A DNA stretch of 50,404 bases from Vagococcus allomyrinae (GCF_017829975.1 NZ_JAEEGA010000025.1:1-50404), one strand, 5' to 3'. Positions 36,271 to 45,195 are shown, counted from the first letter of the stretch. A program made the numbers and translations. Notes: a model not told the origin generated them from the sequence alone.

Positions 36271-36299
36271 ATCCTAGCAATTATCACGACTAAAGTAAA
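36271..36299 (-). promoter_or_regulatory. Probable promoter of the histidine operon
   Basis: On the minus strand TTTACT (36294-36299), a 17-bp spacer and TAGGAT (36271-36276). The leader to hisZ would be about 70 nt: too short for a T-box, and no terminator hairpin is seen, so control is probably by a repressor or promoter strength. Confidence 0.45.
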
Positions 36300-36378
36300 C
36301 TGTTTTGCGAATAAAAATTCAAATTTTGTTAATTTCCAGCATAATCTAACGACTTCTTACCAATTTAACACAAGCAAG

Positions 36379-36387
36379 TGGTATAAT
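36379..36387 (+). promoter_or_regulatory. Extended -10 promoter of hisK
   Basis: TGGTATAAT, a perfect extended -10, lies 36 bp before the hisK start. No clear -35 is present. Confidence 0.55.
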
Positions 36388-36422
36388 TTACAAAATAGTC
36401 AATAGAGATGGAGGGTCTTTAT

Positions 36423-37247
36423 ATGAAAAAAGATGGTCATACACACACCGAATTTTGCCCCCACGGCAGTTTTGAACCTGTTGAAAAAATGATTCAACAG
36501 GCGATTAAGCTAGGCTTTAAAGAATACGCCATTACCGAACATGCTCCCTTACCACCAGACTTTGCAGAAGTCTACGCTGGCGAGCCCCAAGGTCTCCAAA
36601 CAGCCAGCATGTCATTCAACGATCTGCCTTTATATTTCACCACGATGGAGGGGTTGCAACAAAAATACGCCAGTGATCTCAACATTAAGATTGGCTTTGA
36701 AATGGATTATTTGCCATTATTTGAAAATTGGACCAAGGATTTTCTGACGGAGTACGGACCTCGCACCCAAGACGGTATCTTATCGGTTCACTTTCAAGCG
36801 GGACAAGGAGGCTGGTGGTGTCTTGATTACACGCCAGAAGAATTCGAAACAGGCTTAGTCTCTCACTACCAAGACTTTCCTACAATCTATCAGGAGTATT
36901 TCAACTTGATCCACCAATCTCTCACAGCCGATCTTGGACCTTTTAAACCTCAACGCCTTGGTCACATGACGTTGATTCAAAAATTTGAACAGTTCTTTCC
37001 ACAAGATACGGCCTTTTCTCAAACCAACCGCCAGTACCTAAAAGAGCTTTTAGCCGAGATCGCCCAGAAAAAGTATCAATTGGATTTTAATACGGCAGGT
37101 TTAGACAAACCCTTCTACCAACAGACATACCCTTCTGCTGACATCCTTAAAGAAGCCCAAGCTTTAGGTATTCCCTTTGTCTTCGGTTCCGATGCCCATA
37201 GCATTGCTGAAGTCGGTAGACACTATCAGCGCTTTAGTAACATATAA
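36423..37247 (+). CDS. hisK: Histidinol-phosphatase, PHP family
   Basis: A 274-residue PHP-fold metal phosphatase that removes phosphate from histidinol phosphate (step 8), completing the pathway next to it. Metal-binding motifs: DGHTHTEFCPHGS at the N-terminus, TEHAPLP, SVHFQ and the C-terminal FGSDAHS. The ATG at 36423 is used because GGAGGG stands 7 bp before it; the ATG five codons earlier overlaps that site. It is divergent from the his operon and not part of it. Confidence 0.93.
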   Translation: MKKDGHTHTEFCPHGSFEPVEKMIQQAIKLGFKEYAITEHAPLPPDFAEVYAGEPQGLQTASMSFNDLPLYFTTMEGLQQKYASDLNIKIGFEMDYLPLFENWTKDFLTEYGPRTQDGILSVHFQAGQGGWWCLDYTPEEFETGLVSHYQDFPTIYQEYFNLIHQSLTADLGPFKPQRLGHMTLIQKFEQFFPQDTAFSQTNRQYLKELLAEIAQKKYQLDFNTAGLDKPFYQQTYPSADILKEAQALGIPFVFGSDAHSIAEVGRHYQRFSNI

Positions 37248-37265
37248 ACCTTTTCTATCATCAAC

Positions 37266-37306
37266 AAAAGAAGCACCTACCCAAATCCGGTAGATGCTTC
37301 TTTTTT
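37266..37306. terminator. Bidirectional terminator between hisK and the PTS operon
   Basis: AAAAGAAGCA and CTACC pair with GGTAG and TGCTTCTTTT (one mismatch) around an 8-nt loop, with T-tracts in both readings. It ends at the stop codon of the SIS gene. Confidence 0.8.
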
Positions 37307-38045
37307 AATAGCGGTAGTGAATCGTTTCCTGATAAGTCTCGTATAACTCTTGATTGAGTTCATCGCCGCCATCTAAATTAGCAGAATAAAAGATCGGCGG
37401 ATAGCTCATGCCATGATCGACAAGTCTTTGACAAACTTCGACGACAATTGCGTTTAAAATAGTCGCGCCGATAACTGTCGAAGACGGCCCTACTCGTTGC
37501 TCAATGCCAACAATTTGACAGCTAGCATCACCAATTTCACCGTGATTGTCAATCACCACATCACTGACATCGTAGAGCATCTTACCTGAGGGATGGCGAG
37601 AGGTTGTGGCTTTAGAATAAGTCATATTTGTCAGCGAAATAACACTGGCACCTTTTTCTTGAGCCACCATTCCCAGTTCTATGGTCACAGGATTACGTCC
37701 AGATACAGAGTGAAGGATTAAGACATCCCCCTTTTGAAAATCGACCTGACTAGCTAAAATAGTGCCATATCCTGGTAAACGCTCCATTTGACTCGTCAAC
37801 GTAATCGGCTGATTATCCAACATGATTTCCTTACCAAAAATCGGATTAATACTCATCAAACCGCCAGCCCGGTAAAACATCTCTTGAACTAAAATACCAG
37901 CATGACTGGCGCCGAAAATATAAATCGAGCGTCGTTGCTCAATCGCTTCAACTAATAAGTCTGTCGCTTCTGCCATAGTTGTTGCTTCTGCTTTTTCTAC
38001 TACTTGTAACAGTTCATTAATCATCTCAAAATATTGTAGTCTCAT
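37305..38045 (-). CDS. SIS-domain sugar-phosphate protein (sugar isomerase domain)
   Basis: A 246-residue cytosolic protein with a single SIS domain of the PF13580 type. Visible: RSIYIFGASHAGILVQEMFYR, GDVLILHSVSGRNPVTIELG, GASVISLTNM and a C-terminal FYSANLDGGDELN. SIS domains bind and isomerise or de-aminate phosphosugars. The adjoining IIC, IIB and IIA genes imply that it processes or senses the imported sugar phosphate. The ATG at 38045 (second of two, after a GTG) lies 7 bp after GAGG. Its precise reaction is unknown. Confidence 0.85.
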   Translation of the reverse strand: MRLQYFEMINELLQVVEKAEATTMAEATDLLVEAIEQRRSIYIFGASHAGILVQEMFYRAGGLMSINPIFGKEIMLDNQPITLTSQMERLPGYGTILASQVDFQKGDVLILHSVSGRNPVTIELGMVAQEKGASVISLTNMTYSKATTSRHPSGKMLYDVSDVVIDNHGEIGDASCQIVGIEQRVGPSSTVIGATILNAIVVEVCQRLVDHGMSYPPIFYSANLDGGDELNQELYETYQETIHYRY

Positions 38046-38057
38046 CATCACACCTCA

Positions 38058-39305
38058 TTAAAATATAGTTGCAAGTAATTTCGCTAGCGGACCAAAGAGA
38101 GAAAAATCATTCCCACCAAAAATAAGTAACCAATTAGAAATGGTCCCGCTGAACATGGCCACAGAAATCCCCATGAGTAAAACCATCACAATCGACGCAA
38201 CGGCTGTTCCGATGATGCTACCTCGTAAGCCACCTTGTCCTTCACCAATCACTGCAGCCGCACCACATTCAAAGAAGCTCGTAATCACTAAAGGTACCAG
38301 AAGAACGCCAAACATATTTGTGGCATTGGCGATGACAATCATCACTGTTGAGGTAATCATGGCCACAATAAAACCAATAATAACGGCATTTGGTTTGTAG
38401 TTAAAGATAATGGGGCAATCAAAAGCTGGAATCGCATTGGGAATCAGCTTTTCAGAGATTCCCTGGAAGGCTGGAATAATTTGATTGATCAACATTCTGA
38501 CACCGTATAACATCACCAGTAAACCTGCGCCAAACATCAACCCATTGTTAATCGCGGTCATGACTAAATTACCGCCCTCTTCCACTAGCGACGGAATGGC
38601 TAAGCCAATCACGCCATACATTAAAGCGATCACAATGCCACCAGTTACAGAAATTTCTCTAAAGAAAGACAGGCTCTTAGGAACATTAAGGTCTTCCGTA
38701 GAGCGCTCTTTATTACCGACTCGTTTGGCAACAAAGCCGGAAATTAAGCTTAAGAAACCTGTTGGATGACCAAGTAAAAAGCTTTGATCGCCAGTGGCAT
38801 CCCAGACATACTTCCGTAAAATCCAAGGCATAACAGACCAATACAAAGCGGAGCAAACTGCGCCAAAGATGATCAAAGGCGTACCACTCATCCCTCCTTC
38901 AACACCTGCGGCCACGAAAACAAACGGGAACCACCACAACATGTGACCTGTTAAAAAGATCGTTTTAATTGGCGTGAAGCGAGCAATCGCTAAATGCAAG
39001 ATTAAACCTAAGAACATTGCCAGGCCTACATCACCGCCATGAGCTGCCGTAAAGGTAATGTCATTTAGCCCTTCAGTGGCGGTCCCTCCGCTTGCCAGAG
39101 TTGATTGAAAGGCAACATTGATCGGCGCAATCGTCCCAACTAGCATTTCCACACCTTTATTTAAAATAACCATGCCAAAAGCGGCGGATAAAGAACCTTT
39201 AATAATATCTGAAATGTTTTTCTTTTGAACAATTAATCCAAGTGCTGCAATTAACCCCAGTAAAACCGGCGGATTTTTTAGTATATTGTTTGCAATAAAA
39301 TCCAT
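38058..39305 (-). CDS. PTS sugar transporter subunit IIC, UlaA/SgaT family
   Basis: A 415-residue membrane permease of the phosphotransferase system with about ten to twelve helices. Ascorbate-type (UlaA) motifs are recognisable: IFLTGHMLWW, the ESVEDL-like linker NKERSTEDLNVP, and LIPNAIPAFDCPIIFNYKPNAVIIGF. The ATG at 39305 has GGAGGG 7 bp before it; an ATG five codons earlier overlaps that site. Although it resembles the ascorbate system, the operon has a SIS protein rather than the UlaD/E/F enzymes, so the substrate is probably another sugar or sugar acid. Confidence 0.9.
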   Translation of the reverse strand: MDFIANNILKNPPVLLGLIAALGLIVQKKNISDIIKGSLSAAFGMVILNKGVEMLVGTIAPINVAFQSTLASGGTATEGLNDITFTAAHGGDVGLAMFLGLILHLAIARFTPIKTIFLTGHMLWWFPFVFVAAGVEGGMSGTPLIIFGAVCSALYWSVMPWILRKYVWDATGDQSFLLGHPTGFLSLISGFVAKRVGNKERSTEDLNVPKSLSFFREISVTGGIVIALMYGVIGLAIPSLVEEGGNLVMTAINNGLMFGAGLLVMLYGVRMLINQIIPAFQGISEKLIPNAIPAFDCPIIFNYKPNAVIIGFIVAMITSTVMIVIANATNMFGVLLVPLVITSFFECGAAAVIGEGQGGLRGSIIGTAVASIVMVLLMGISVAMFSGTISNWLLIFGGNDFSLFGPLAKLLATIF

Positions 39306-39373
39306 GTTAGAACCCTCCATTTTTTTATTTATCTGACAGTCGCACCCCAGACAACGATGAACAGCCGAAGTCC

Positions 39374-39415
39374 CCTAAACTCTTGAGTCTTTAGCAACTG
39401 ACTTGAGAGTTTAGG
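39374..39415. repeat. Intercistronic hairpin between IIB and IIC genes
   Basis: CCTAAACTCT and AGTC (39374-39389) pair with GACT and AGAGTTTAGG (39400-39415), with a 2-bp internal mismatch and a 10-nt loop. There is no T-tract. Such a structure may stabilise or separate the IIB and IIC messages. Confidence 0.6.
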
Positions 39416-39425
39416 CGTTCACAAC

Positions 39426-39704
39426 TTACGCTTGTGTGCTTAAATACGCTTCCAAAGCGGCTTTAACCTCGACTAAATCCATGTACTTTTTAATCGGATA
39501 GATCGGTGACTTAGTTGAACCTTTCAATTCATCCAGCAACTCATTACTGGTAAAAATAACATCTGCTTGGCTTCCTTTTGCACTGCTAACGTCTGTATTT
39601 TCAACCTCTGCTTCAAGGCCCAATTCGGCAACAGCCTTTTGTAACGTCATTTTTAGGACCATGGATGATCCCACACCAAACCCACATACGGCTAAAATTT
39701 TCAT
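39426..39704 (-). CDS. PTS sugar transporter subunit IIB
   Basis: A 92-residue cytosolic phosphocarrier of the lactose/ascorbate IIB superfamily. The phosphorylated Cys7 is in AVCGFGVGSSMVLKM, and DVIFTSNEL marks the second half of the fold. It passes phosphate from IIA (upstream gene) to the sugar carried by IIC (downstream gene). Confidence 0.92.
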   Translation of the reverse strand: MKILAVCGFGVGSSMVLKMTLQKAVAELGLEAEVENTDVSSAKGSQADVIFTSNELLDELKGSTKSPIYPIKKYMDLVEVKAALEAYLSTQA

Positions 39705-39754
39705 TTTATTCCACCTCCTTTCACATCGCGATCTTGGCTCAATAGTGTCATTGG

Positions 39755-40201
39755 CTATTGAGTGTTATTAATAATGGTTAAAATCGCATCAATGTCACCA
39801 CTTAAGAAAGTATCAAAAGCATCCTGGTTTAGTAATATTGACGTAATTTGCGCTAAAGCGGCAATGTGGGCCTCATGATCAATTGCCCCTAAAACTAAGA
39901 ATAACTTAACGGGTACTCCTGCCAGATCAATCGGCTCATCTGTCACTAATAACGACATCGACATCTCATTAACGCCCGCACCTGCCTTAGCATGCATTAA
40001 AGCAAAATAATCAGTTAAAACCATATAAGGGCCATTGATTAAGACATTTTGCTTCATGCTTTCCACATAACTTTCATCAATGGCCCCAGCTGTGACTAAT
40101 GGCTGACTTGCGATTTCCGTCGCTTCTTGCCATGAGGACAGTGTTGTCACATGCTTAATTCGTTCCCTAGTTAATAATTTTCCTAAATCTGTTTGTGCCA
40201 T
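39755..40201 (-). CDS. PTS sugar transporter subunit IIA
   Basis: A 148-residue cytosolic IIA of the fructose/mannitol-ascorbate type (PTS_EIIA_2). Phospho-acceptor His70 lies in DYFALMHAKAGAGVNEMSMS. It receives phosphate from HPr and hands it to IIB. It lies 39 bp after the regulator gene in the same operon. Confidence 0.92.
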   Translation of the reverse strand: MAQTDLGKLLTRERIKHVTTLSSWQEATEIASQPLVTAGAIDESYVESMKQNVLINGPYMVLTDYFALMHAKAGAGVNEMSMSLLVTDEPIDLAGVPVKLFLVLGAIDHEAHIAALAQITSILLNQDAFDTFLSGDIDAILTIINNTQ

Positions 40202-40240
40202 TTTTGTATACTCCTTTGACCATTCTCTCTATCTGTTGAC

Positions 40241-42214
40241 TCATTGTTCCTGCTCATCATCGAATAAAATACTGTGAAAAATTTGTTGCCGATCGCTTTT
40301 AAGAAAAACAGCTTCAACTGTTTCACGATCATAAATCATTTTGAATACCCTCATGAGCATTGGTTCAACATAAGCAACATCTTCTTTATTAATTGCTAGC
40401 ATCATCACCACGTCAATATCTTCTTCTCCCCAAGGGATTTTGTGGGTATTAACAACAATCTTAACCTTTGACCGCCGAACATAGTGGGGATTCCCATGAG
40501 GAACGGCTACGCCATTACTAATATTAGTAGGGGCCAACGATTCTCTGCCAAAAATAGATTGCCTAAATTCTGACGTCACGTGTTCTTCTTGTTCCAATTC
40601 AGTGCATAAAAAATCCAATACTTCCGCTTTGGAGTCATAGTGTTGATTGACATAAATGTCCGACAACTGTAATACATCCAATATCAGCGAATTAGCGGCA
40701 CTTAAGGTCGCAGGGGCCTTAAAATAGGCGCTTCGCTCAATAAACCAATCACCGTATTTATCCAAGATTGTTTTAACGTCTCGTTGAGTTAAAATAGGAG
40801 AGACTTTGATAATTTTATTGTCAGGAACTGCCAAAGTAATCGTTGAAATGATAAAATCAAAACCAGATAAATCGTTCTCTTCAAGTTGATTTAATGACAG
40901 CGTTTCATAACTCTCACTATTCGGTAAAACCTGACGAACTTGGCTGGCCAATAAAGACGATGTACCGTAGCCATTGGGACAAACAAATAGAACTCTTAAG
41001 GTTTGACGTTTCCTTTCAATTGCTGCTTGGAAATGGACCATGATAAATGCGACCTCATCTTCTGAAAGATTAATCGCCAATTCCTTTTCCAAGTCCATCA
41101 TCACAAACCAAGTCAAGCCATACATCACGCTGTACTTCGATTTAATAACAGCTAGTAAGGGGTTCTTAATCTGACTATTATTCTGAATGCGATAAATCAT
41201 GGGAATAATATGAGTCACCAATCCTTCATGTAACAGCTGGTCATCCCGTAAATTGATTCCAACAGATACTGACATCTTACTGACCGCTTCACTTATGAAG
41301 CGCTGATAGGTTCCATTGGTTTCAACTAGAAAATTGACTGGTTCAACCCCACTGGCTATCAGTATTTTGTTAAGGTAGAGCAAATCATTCTTAGAAAAAA
41401 CAACACCCAATTTTGCTTCAACTTGTTGGGAAATATCTAAAGCAAACAAATAGGTCGTCATGTCCCTTAATTGTTCATAAGAATAATCGATCGTCATTGG
41501 CTTCTCCAACCGATGATGATGCCTTCCTCGGCAAACTAAAACAATCAACGCGGTTTGGATATTGCGAGCATTTTGATCACTGATTTGAGTTTTGATTTTT
41601 TTTAAGAAAGAGCTGTGGATTTGTCGCAAGTCATCCACTAAGTCTGCTTCAAAAAAATAGTAGTACAGTTGTATCATCAACTCTTCATCGCTGGATTGGC
41701 TCCAAGTATATTCACTAATAAAATGCCGCAAAACTCCTTGAATCGCGTATTCGTCACCTTTAAAAGAAGTCCCTAAATGATCGATGGTTAAAGGAACTGG
41801 ACTACTGTTAAAATATTTTTTCACCTGCTTCATATCAGCCGCTATTGAACTCCGACTGACATAAAATAATTCTGACAATTGCCGATAAGAAACGATTTCG
41901 TTTAACAGCAACAATTTCTTGATGATCGCCAATTGACGGTTGTTGGTTTGAGAAAAGTCGACTAGCCCCTTTTCCAAAAGTTCCTCTTGGAATTTTTTTA
42001 GCAGACTGACCTCCCCTTCAAGCAAATACGCTTCTGATCCTGACTTAACTAACTCTAAGCGATAATCTGACGCGATAATCTCACTCACTTTTTGAAGGTC
42101 ATTTTGAATGGTTCGTTTTGATACACCATAGACCTCTGCCCAATTGCTCAAATCAGACACTCGCCCAGTCTTGCCTAAGGTAATAAGCATCTCCTGTATC
42201 CGCTTATTTTTCAT
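40241..42214 (-). CDS. PRD-containing PTS transcriptional regulator (BglG/MtlR type)
   Basis: A 657-residue activator with five parts: an N-terminal HTH (about 5-60, WAEVYGVSKRTIQNDL), a second HTH_Mga-like domain (about 95-155, LSELFYVSRSSIAADM), two PRDs (about 180-290 and 295-400, with His394 in MVHFQAAIE), an EIIB-like domain with Cys412 in LFVCPNGYGTSS, and an EIIA domain with His573 in NGVAVPHGNP. Phosphorylation of these sites by PTS proteins tells it whether its sugar is being imported. It is first in the operon and probably controls it. GGGAGGTGG precedes the ATG. Confidence 0.92.
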   Translation of the reverse strand: MKNKRIQEMLITLGKTGRVSDLSNWAEVYGVSKRTIQNDLQKVSEIIASDYRLELVKSGSEAYLLEGEVSLLKKFQEELLEKGLVDFSQTNNRQLAIIKKLLLLNEIVSYRQLSELFYVSRSSIAADMKQVKKYFNSSPVPLTIDHLGTSFKGDEYAIQGVLRHFISEYTWSQSSDEELMIQLYYYFFEADLVDDLRQIHSSFLKKIKTQISDQNARNIQTALIVLVCRGRHHHRLEKPMTIDYSYEQLRDMTTYLFALDISQQVEAKLGVVFSKNDLLYLNKILIASGVEPVNFLVETNGTYQRFISEAVSKMSVSVGINLRDDQLLHEGLVTHIIPMIYRIQNNSQIKNPLLAVIKSKYSVMYGLTWFVMMDLEKELAINLSEDEVAFIMVHFQAAIERKRQTLRVLFVCPNGYGTSSLLASQVRQVLPNSESYETLSLNQLEENDLSGFDFIISTITLAVPDNKIIKVSPILTQRDVKTILDKYGDWFIERSAYFKAPATLSAANSLILDVLQLSDIYVNQHYDSKAEVLDFLCTELEQEEHVTSEFRQSIFGRESLAPTNISNGVAVPHGNPHYVRRSKVKIVVNTHKIPWGEEDIDVVMMLAINKEDVAYVEPMLMRVFKMIYDRETVEAVFLKSDRQQIFHSILFDDEQEQ

Positions 42215-42345
42215 TTATCCACCTCCCCCAGTTTTCTTAAGGATTAATCATAGTTTACATGGCTTTACTCATTCTTAATAGAACAAAGCTCTACCCCCTT
42301 TTCGGTAAAACAACTGAACAGGTCCCTTAAAGTTCTTGTTCAGCA

Positions 42346-42378
42346 CAAAAAAACTAACTGCAAAATTTCTACAGTTAG
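42346..42378 (-). terminator. Terminator of the flavin oxidoreductase gene
   Basis: CTAACTG/CAGTTAG (42354-42360, 42372-42378) around an 11-nt loop, followed on the minus strand by seven T residues. A further CTGAACA/TGTTCAG palindrome lies at 42314-42343. Confidence 0.75.
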
Positions 42379-42392
42379 CTATTCATCTACTA

Positions 42393-43580
42393 TTATAATT
42401 TTTTTTCGTAACCTTCCATCGGTGCCACTTCTTTCAGATAAGCATTTGATTCCGTAGTCTCATCAGTACTCAAATGAATCACCTCACGAAAAGAAGTCTG
42501 CAAGTAGTGTTGCATCGCTCTAGGAATCGTCAATTCATCAAAATCACTCGGCGAAATCTTATAGCGAATACTTGACTGGTCATGACGGATCACTTTCTGA
42601 ACCCACTTTGGTTCACGAATTAATTCTCTACCGAGAGCCGCAAACTCCACGCCCTGTGCCAAAACCTTTTCAACTTCCTCAGGCGTTTCAAGTGATCCCA
42701 CCCCAATTAAGGGTAACTCACCGATCGCTTCTTTAATGGAAGTTACCACTGGCAGTTGATTGCTCTGGTCATTCATCGGCGTCCGCCAAACATGCCCTAA
42801 GGAAATATGTAAATAATCCAGCTCTGACTTGACTTTCTTGACGAAAGCTAGTGTGTCGCTAAAGCGAATGCCCGGTGTTTCAAACTCTTCAGGTGAAAAC
42901 CGATAACCTAAGACGAAAGGCTCTTTTGCCGCTTCTGCAATGATTCCTTTTACTTTAGCTATGACCGCCAAAGGAAAAGCCAGACGCTTTTCAAAACTGC
43001 CTCCCCAGCGATCGGTTCGGCGATTTGAATGGGGAGAGACAAATTGTTGCAACAAATACGTATTGGCTCCATGAAGCTCAACGCCATCAAAACCAGCTGC
43101 AATTGCTCGTCTTGTGGCCTGACCAAACTCGTCAATTATCGTTAAGATCTCCGTTTCAGTCAATTCTCTAGGCACTTCCGCCCCTGCTCTCGCCGCGGCA
43201 ATGGCGCTGGCACTGACTGCCTGCTTCCCACGTAAGATACTGGAATTCGACATTCTACCGGCATGAAAAATTTGTAAAATGGCTTTTGTCCCATCTTGCT
43301 TAATGGCGGCTGCCACCTTCGCTAAACCAGGAATAAAACGGTCATCTGTTACGCTTAGTTCACCCTCAAAGCCTTTACCTGATTCGGATACATTGGCTAC
43401 CCCTGTAATAATCATCCCTGGCCCACCAGCCCGTGCGGCGTAATAGGCAACCTCATCATTCGTGACCTGTCCATCATGAAAACTAGACATCGTGGTCATT
43501 GGAGCCATCACAATTCTATTTTTGACTGTCATGCCATTCTTAAACCTATAAGATTCTAAAAATTGATACTTTGACATCAT
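42393..43580 (-). CDS. Old-yellow-enzyme family NADH:flavin oxidoreductase
   Basis: A 395-residue FMN-containing TIM-barrel enzyme. OYE motifs: KNRIVMAPMTT, ILQIFHAGRMS, FDGVELHGANTYLLQQFVSPHSNRRTDRWGGS, PLIGVGSLETPEEV and FAALGRELI. Family members reduce activated C=C bonds with NAD(P)H, often of electrophilic or toxic enones. Full length for the short, FMN-only subgroup. Two adjacent ATG codons follow GAGG. The upstream ArsR repressor gene and the dyad in the promoter spacer point to induction by an electrophile or metal. Confidence 0.92.
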   Translation of the reverse strand: MMSKYQFLESYRFKNGMTVKNRIVMAPMTTMSSFHDGQVTNDEVAYYAARAGGPGMIITGVANVSESGKGFEGELSVTDDRFIPGLAKVAAAIKQDGTKAILQIFHAGRMSNSSILRGKQAVSASAIAAARAGAEVPRELTETEILTIIDEFGQATRRAIAAGFDGVELHGANTYLLQQFVSPHSNRRTDRWGGSFEKRLAFPLAVIAKVKGIIAEAAKEPFVLGYRFSPEEFETPGIRFSDTLAFVKKVKSELDYLHISLGHVWRTPMNDQSNQLPVVTSIKEAIGELPLIGVGSLETPEEVEKVLAQGVEFAALGRELIREPKWVQKVIRHDQSSIRYKISPSDFDELTIPRAMQHYLQTSFREVIHLSTDETTESNAYLKEVAPMEGYEKKL

Positions 43581-43618
43581 CGAGCGCCTCTTTCACTATC
43601 TATTTATTAACACTTTCG

Positions 43619-43646
43619 ATTATATCGACTTTTCTCGATATGTCAA
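43619..43646 (-). promoter_or_regulatory. Consensus promoter with operator dyad for the oxidoreductase gene
   Basis: On the minus strand perfect TTGACA (43641-43646) and TATAAT (43619-43624) are separated by 16 bp. A perfect inverted repeat ATATCGA-N6-TCGATAT (43622-43641) fills the spacer, so a dimeric repressor there would exclude RNA polymerase. The ArsR-family protein encoded 60 bp upstream is the obvious candidate. Confidence 0.75.
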
Positions 43647-43699
43647 TATGTAAGCTCAAAAAATAACTTAAGAACTAAATTATTCCTAAGTCATTTCCT

Positions 43700-44014
43700 T
43701 TATAACTCCTGATTAATCGCCTGAGAAAAGGCCTTAATAAACGGTTCATTTCGCCTGTAATACGTGTGTTTACCGTGACGTTCAGACTCCAAAAAACCAG
43801 CATCTTGCAGGATTTGCAAATATGACGACACTGTCGATTGGGATAAGTGAGATTTATCTTGAATATCCCCGACGCACACACCGCCTTTTGTCGATAGATT
43901 AGCATGTAAAATCGCAGTCGGTTTATCAAAGTATGCTTCAGGTTTTTTTAGCCATCTTAACATTTCCAAACGGTTATCATTCGCTAAGGCTTTAAAGGTA
44001 TTTTGGTTTATCAT
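43700..44014 (-). CDS. ArsR-family winged-helix repressor
   Basis: A 104-residue dimeric repressor. The fold is clear: FKALANDNRLEMLRWLKKP, then CVGDIQDKSHLSQSTVSSYLQILQDAGFLESERHGKHTYY, with the recognition helix in SQSTVSSYL. A cysteine (GVCVGD) just before the recognition helix, in the place where arsenic or metal sensors carry CxC, could be a redox or electrophile sensor. The gene lies just upstream of the flavin oxidoreductase on the same strand. The ribosome-binding site is weak (GCGGTG). Confidence 0.88.
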   Translation of the reverse strand: MINQNTFKALANDNRLEMLRWLKKPEAYFDKPTAILHANLSTKGGVCVGDIQDKSHLSQSTVSSYLQILQDAGFLESERHGKHTYYRRNEPFIKAFSQAINQEL

Positions 44015-44255
44015 CTTTGCAACACCGCTTTCTTCATAACTACCAACAAGTTCACGTCATTTTATCATTTCCACCGAGCCATAGCAAGTACTGACCATGC
44101 CAACAGTAAAAAATAGCTTGCTCAAACCACTCCCTGCTACAAAGGGCTCTAGTTCAACATCTTATGCATATCTTAAACATTTTTACTCTTTTTTAGAATT
44201 TCACCAGCCCTGACTATGGTAAAATTAAAGTAAGCCACATTCAGGAAGTTGAAAG

Positions 44256-44858
44256 ATGATTGACCTATTACGTCATAGTGAAACCGAGTTCAATAAACTA
44301 GGCAAATACCAAGGGCTTTTAGATTCTCCCTTGACTCCCCTAGATCGCGCCCAAGTCTCCCAAAACAGTGTCTTACTTAAACAACAGTTAACAGATACGC
44401 AGAACATTAAGATTTACTCGAGCCCCTTAGGTCGAGCGATGGAAAGTGCCAAAATTTTATACCAATACTTAAATTATCCCTTTGACGATGTGATCATCGA
44501 CCAACGACTTCAAAAAGTTGATTTAGGCGACTGGTCAGGCCACAGTTTTTCCGAGCTTAAACAGGACTATCCTCAAACATTAGCGACTGCCAATCAATTT
44601 CATTGGTACTTTCACTCACCAACTGGCGAGTGTTACGACCTTGTGATGACTCGCTGCCGCAATTGCTTGAAAGATATTGACTCAGAAAAATGCACCATTG
44701 TTGTGAACCACGGTCTTTTAGGCCGAATTCTAAGAGGGGCATACGCCAACCTTGAGGAAACTAACACCCTTGAGCAAGACGTTCCTCAAAAAGGATTTTA
44801 TCGCTTAAAAAACCAGAAAATCAGCTATTGTACAGATGATTTTGAGCATTACACGTAA
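44256..44858 (+). CDS. Histidine phosphatase family (phosphoglycerate-mutase-like) protein
   Basis: A 200-residue enzyme of the histidine phosphatase superfamily. The catalytic histidine is in LLRHSETEFNKLGKYQG, where HG is replaced by HS, as in some alpha-ribazole phosphatase and PhoE-like members. The second histidine is in VVNHGLLGRILRG. SSPLGRAMESAKI is the phosphate pocket arginine region. The substrate is unknown. AGGAAG precedes the ATG, and an extended -10 (TGGTAAAAT) lies about 30 bp upstream. Confidence 0.88.
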   Translation: MIDLLRHSETEFNKLGKYQGLLDSPLTPLDRAQVSQNSVLLKQQLTDTQNIKIYSSPLGRAMESAKILYQYLNYPFDDVIIDQRLQKVDLGDWSGHSFSELKQDYPQTLATANQFHWYFHSPTGECYDLVMTRCRNCLKDIDSEKCTIVVNHGLLGRILRGAYANLEETNTLEQDVPQKGFYRLKNQKISYCTDDFEHYT

Positions 44859-44882
44859 CAACCCAATGATCTCGTAAAGCGG

Positions 44883-44923
44883 TTAAGGACTGGTGAATTT
44901 CCCAGTCAATTCCTTAAGTTTTA
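44883..44923 (+). terminator. Probable terminator of the phosphatase gene
   Basis: TTAAGGA and CTGG pair with CCAG and TCCTTAA (a small bulge on the right side), followed by GTTTTATCT. From here to 45195 I see no gene, only AT-rich sequence without a plausible start plus ribosome-binding site. Confidence 0.5.
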
Positions 44924-45195
44924 TCTGATTTCTTTCGGATTATCCAATCAATTCTAAAGAAACTATTAAGAGTTCCTAAAAGGCGAAAACTGACTGTTTC
45001 ATTTCATATTATGAGTGAAGATGAAAAAAAATAAGCGAAAGAACTGACCATTTCCCAGGATTTTGCGCCACAGTTATCAGATAGAACACAGTCGTAAAGG
45101 AAGCTGACCATCAGCCGAAAATAAATGAGCATACTCCGCCTTTGAAAAACAATTTACTTTCAGTCATTTTTACTTTGTCATTGCACACTTTAATT

